A stretch of 34,650 bases of DNA from Candidatus Gastranaerophilales bacterium (GTDB lineage: Bacteria; Cyanobacteriota; Vampirovibrionia; Gastranaerophilales; Gastranaerophilaceae). This document shows positions 33,107 through 34,650 of this stretch, one piece after another (the first letter of the stretch is position 1; each line of letters begins with the position of its first letter). The DNA lies in contig CALUQL010000013.1 in the NCBI GenBank assembly GCA_944322895.1, positions 1 through 34,650 on the forward strand, written 5' to 3'. The notes below the pieces were generated by a model. That model did not search any database, was not told where the DNA came from, and worked only from the letters and a program-made list of their open reading frames with translations. A program made the position numbers and the translations under genes.

Positions 33107-33982
33107 ATGAAAATATCATCTGTAAATATTCAGAATAATCGTAATAATCAAACTGCTTATTTATCTAATCATACACTTACTTATTTAAAAGATTCTGTAA
33201 GTTTTTCTTCTCCGTCATTTAAAAGTACTGGTATAAAACAACACCTGCAGAATTCAGTTCCATATATAGCTGTTTTAGGAGTACTGCTTGGAGGCCTGTT
33301 TGGTATTTCTTCAAAAATTGAAGAAAAAAAAGGAAGTGAAATAACTAAAATTAATAATTCTCATATAGTTGAAAAATACGAAGAAGAAAAACTTGAGTCA
33401 GCTATAGATATTCTCTCTAATAATCCTGAAATTACAGCAGAATATAATAAAATTATTCAAGCTATAAATACTTACTCGGAACAATTAGGGCAGGATGCTA
33501 TTCCATTAATAAAAGAAAGAGTTGCTTCGCTCGGCAACGGTAAAGTTGATGTTATAGATGTATTAAAAATTCTTTGGATTGAATCTAATGGTAGAATATA
33601 TGATGATAATGGTGAAATATTAAAAAGTATTTCTGATGCATATGGTGCTTTTCAAATAACAAAGGATACTCAGGATTATTTGAATTATTACTTTGGTTTA
33701 GAAGGTAGTGAAAATGAGTTAAATGTTGAAGATCCATATGATAATTTGGATGCCTGTATTTATAATCTGAGATTTTTGCGTGATAAAAGATGTGCAGATT
33801 TGAAAAATGGGGAACATTTGCCTACCGGTGATAATATAAAAAATGCTGTAGCTTGGAGCTATCATGATGGTGCTTGGGCAAGTGAAATTACTAATTATGG
33901 ACAAGATTATATTGAGAAGTATGAAAAACTTAGTAAAATAGATGCGTATCCCCAAGTCATAGATTTTATATTGAACAGTTAA
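33107..33982 (+). CDS. Membrane-anchored lytic transglycosylase-like protein with SFK tag
   Basis: A 291-residue protein. Residues 1-35 are Asn/Gln/Ser-rich (VNIQNNRNNQ at 6-15), then SFKS at 37-40 and one membrane segment at about 52-67. After an acidic, Lys-rich linker the C-terminal domain (about 120-285) resembles the lysozyme-like SLT fold: VLKILWIESNGRIYDD with the likely catalytic Glu, SDAYGAFQITKDTQ matching the G-x-x-Q-I strand, DPYDNLDACIYNLRFLRDK matching the D-P-x-x-N-I helix, and NAVAWSYHDGAWAS in place of AxxAYNAG. The likely role is cutting peptidoglycan strands, perhaps for a secretion or division machine. GGAG lies eight bases before the ATG. A terminator follows. Confidence 0.75.
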   Translation: MKISSVNIQNNRNNQTAYLSNHTLTYLKDSVSFSSPSFKSTGIKQHLQNSVPYIAVLGVLLGGLFGISSKIEEKKGSEITKINNSHIVEKYEEEKLESAIDILSNNPEITAEYNKIIQAINTYSEQLGQDAIPLIKERVASLGNGKVDVIDVLKILWIESNGRIYDDNGEILKSISDAYGAFQITKDTQDYLNYYFGLEGSENELNVEDPYDNLDACIYNLRFLRDKRCADLKNGEHLPTGDNIKNAVAWSYHDGAWASEITNYGQDYIEKYEKLSKIDAYPQVIDFILNS

Positions 33983-33994
33983 AGTTAATTTAAC

Positions 33995-34024
33995 AAAAAA
34001 GAAGGAGTTAGCTCCTTCTTTTTT
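33995..34024. terminator. Bidirectional intrinsic terminator
   Basis: A perfect 13-base stem (33995-34007 with 34012-34024), loop TTAG, core GAAGGAG/CTCCTTC with six A's before and six T's after. It separates the convergent genes ending at 33982 and 34044. Confidence 0.88.
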
Positions 34025-34043
34025 ATATATGATATTTAGTTTA

Positions 34044-34508
34044 TTAAGCACCTATTTTTTCTTTTAAAATTTCTTCAAGACTTGTTTTTGCATCCATTCT
34101 TTCTTGTATATCAGATAATTGTTTTTCTATATTAAATCTAATCGCTTTTTTGCTTTTATTTGATGAAACACCTTTCATTATTTCATCATAAACAATAAAA
34201 GAATTAAGTTGCATATATGTTTTTATATCTTTTGCTTTTTTATTTGATTTTAGAAGGTTTTCACTTTTACCTAAGGTGTATTTTAATATTGAATCGACAA
34301 TAAATTTATTTTGACGGAATGATTGCTTTTCGCTTCCATTAATTAAAGTGTTTAATAGGACTTTAAAGTGTGTTTGAATTGTATTGGTCAGTCCTTTTCT
34401 TTGAATCCATGGAATAGATTTAGATAAATGACTGCTGCATTCATTTACTCTTGTTTCAGCGTATTTTACAAGTAAGTACTTTTTGATGTTTTCTTTTAAT
34501 TCATTCAT
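34044..34508 (-). CDS. Protein of unknown function, helical
   Basis: A 154-residue, Lys- and Ser-rich, probably all-helical soluble protein that I do not recognise. Visible parts are KENIKKYLLVKYAETRVNEC, SIPWIQRKGLTNTIQTHFKVLLNTLI, SFRQNKFIVDSILKYTLG and a C-terminal helix SLEEILKEKIGA. There is no signal peptide, membrane segment or motif of a known enzyme. AAAGGA lies 11 bases before the ATG. It ends next to a bidirectional terminator. Its promoter must lie in 34509-34650, which holds no other gene that I can see. Confidence 0.6.
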   Translation of the reverse strand: MNELKENIKKYLLVKYAETRVNECSSHLSKSIPWIQRKGLTNTIQTHFKVLLNTLINGSEKQSFRQNKFIVDSILKYTLGKSENLLKSNKKAKDIKTYMQLNSFIVYDEIMKGVSSNKSKKAIRFNIEKQLSDIQERMDAKTSLEEILKEKIGA

Positions 34509-34650
34509 TACTAGTGTATCCTTTTCTCACTCTAATCCTCGTCGAATAAAGACGTTTAATTAAATTCCAGTTTGTTTTAAAAGTATTTTAAACTCTTATA
34601 TCTAAAAATCTTTCTCAACTATATCTGTTTTATATCATAAAACTTATTTT

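Overview
The window is AT-rich bacterial DNA with tightly packed genes, many of them overlapping by a few bases. The gene content suggests an anaerobic, fermenting member of the cyanobacterial sister lineage Vampirovibrionia/Melainabacteria, perhaps the gut order Gastranaerophilales. This is inference. It rests on low GC, a pyruvate formate-lyase activase, a DUF3326 gene (a family I associate with cyanobacteria and plastids), a prepilin-like protein, and several proteins with an Asn-rich N-terminus followed by an SFK(G/S/A) motif. No marker such as 16S is present to prove it.

Layout. 1-1201: the 3' end of pflA, tspO and a small unknown gene (+). 1203-3915: a minus-strand set running uridine-kinase-like, nadD, yqeK, YjjG-type HAD phosphatase. 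4103-4369: a small unknown gene. 4373-8872: minus-strand sigma-70 factor, ribosomal protein S1, a dNMP-kinase-like P-loop protein, a secreted SH3-like protein and a kinase-fold protein carrying the SFKG tag. 9159-12977: a 1272-residue protein that reads as an inactivated SF1 helicase half fused to an intact UvrD-type helicase. 13121-16644: BlaI-like repressor with an overlapping unknown gene, then UPF0173 hydrolase, DUF3326 and a prepilin-like protein, closed by a strong terminator. 16713-17342: LOG-like protein. 17409-20246: ileS (-). 20404-23012: PerM/AI-2E-type membrane protein and a radical SAM protein (+).

23013-25150 is the richest non-coding part: a well-formed promoter and terminator enclosing a candidate 131-nt RNA, repeats ahead of purA, three hairpins after purA, and tRNA-Lys(UUU) with its own promoter and terminator. 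25172-26345: luxS and mtnN, the two-step SAH recycling route that yields the AI-2 precursor. 26361-29301: a tight minus-strand mnmA-bioB-cysK operon. 29422-31955: a HisA-HisI-HisE fusion followed by hisD. 31952-34508: a radical SAM protein, a tagged lytic-transglycosylase-like membrane protein with a possible RNA switch in its leader, and an unknown gene.

Most genes are housekeeping. The points most worth checking are the pseudo-helicase/helicase fusion, the shared N-terminal tag on unrelated domains, the atypical kinase-like protein, the HisA-I-E fusion, the candidate RNA upstream of purA, and the competing hairpins at 33071-33098.
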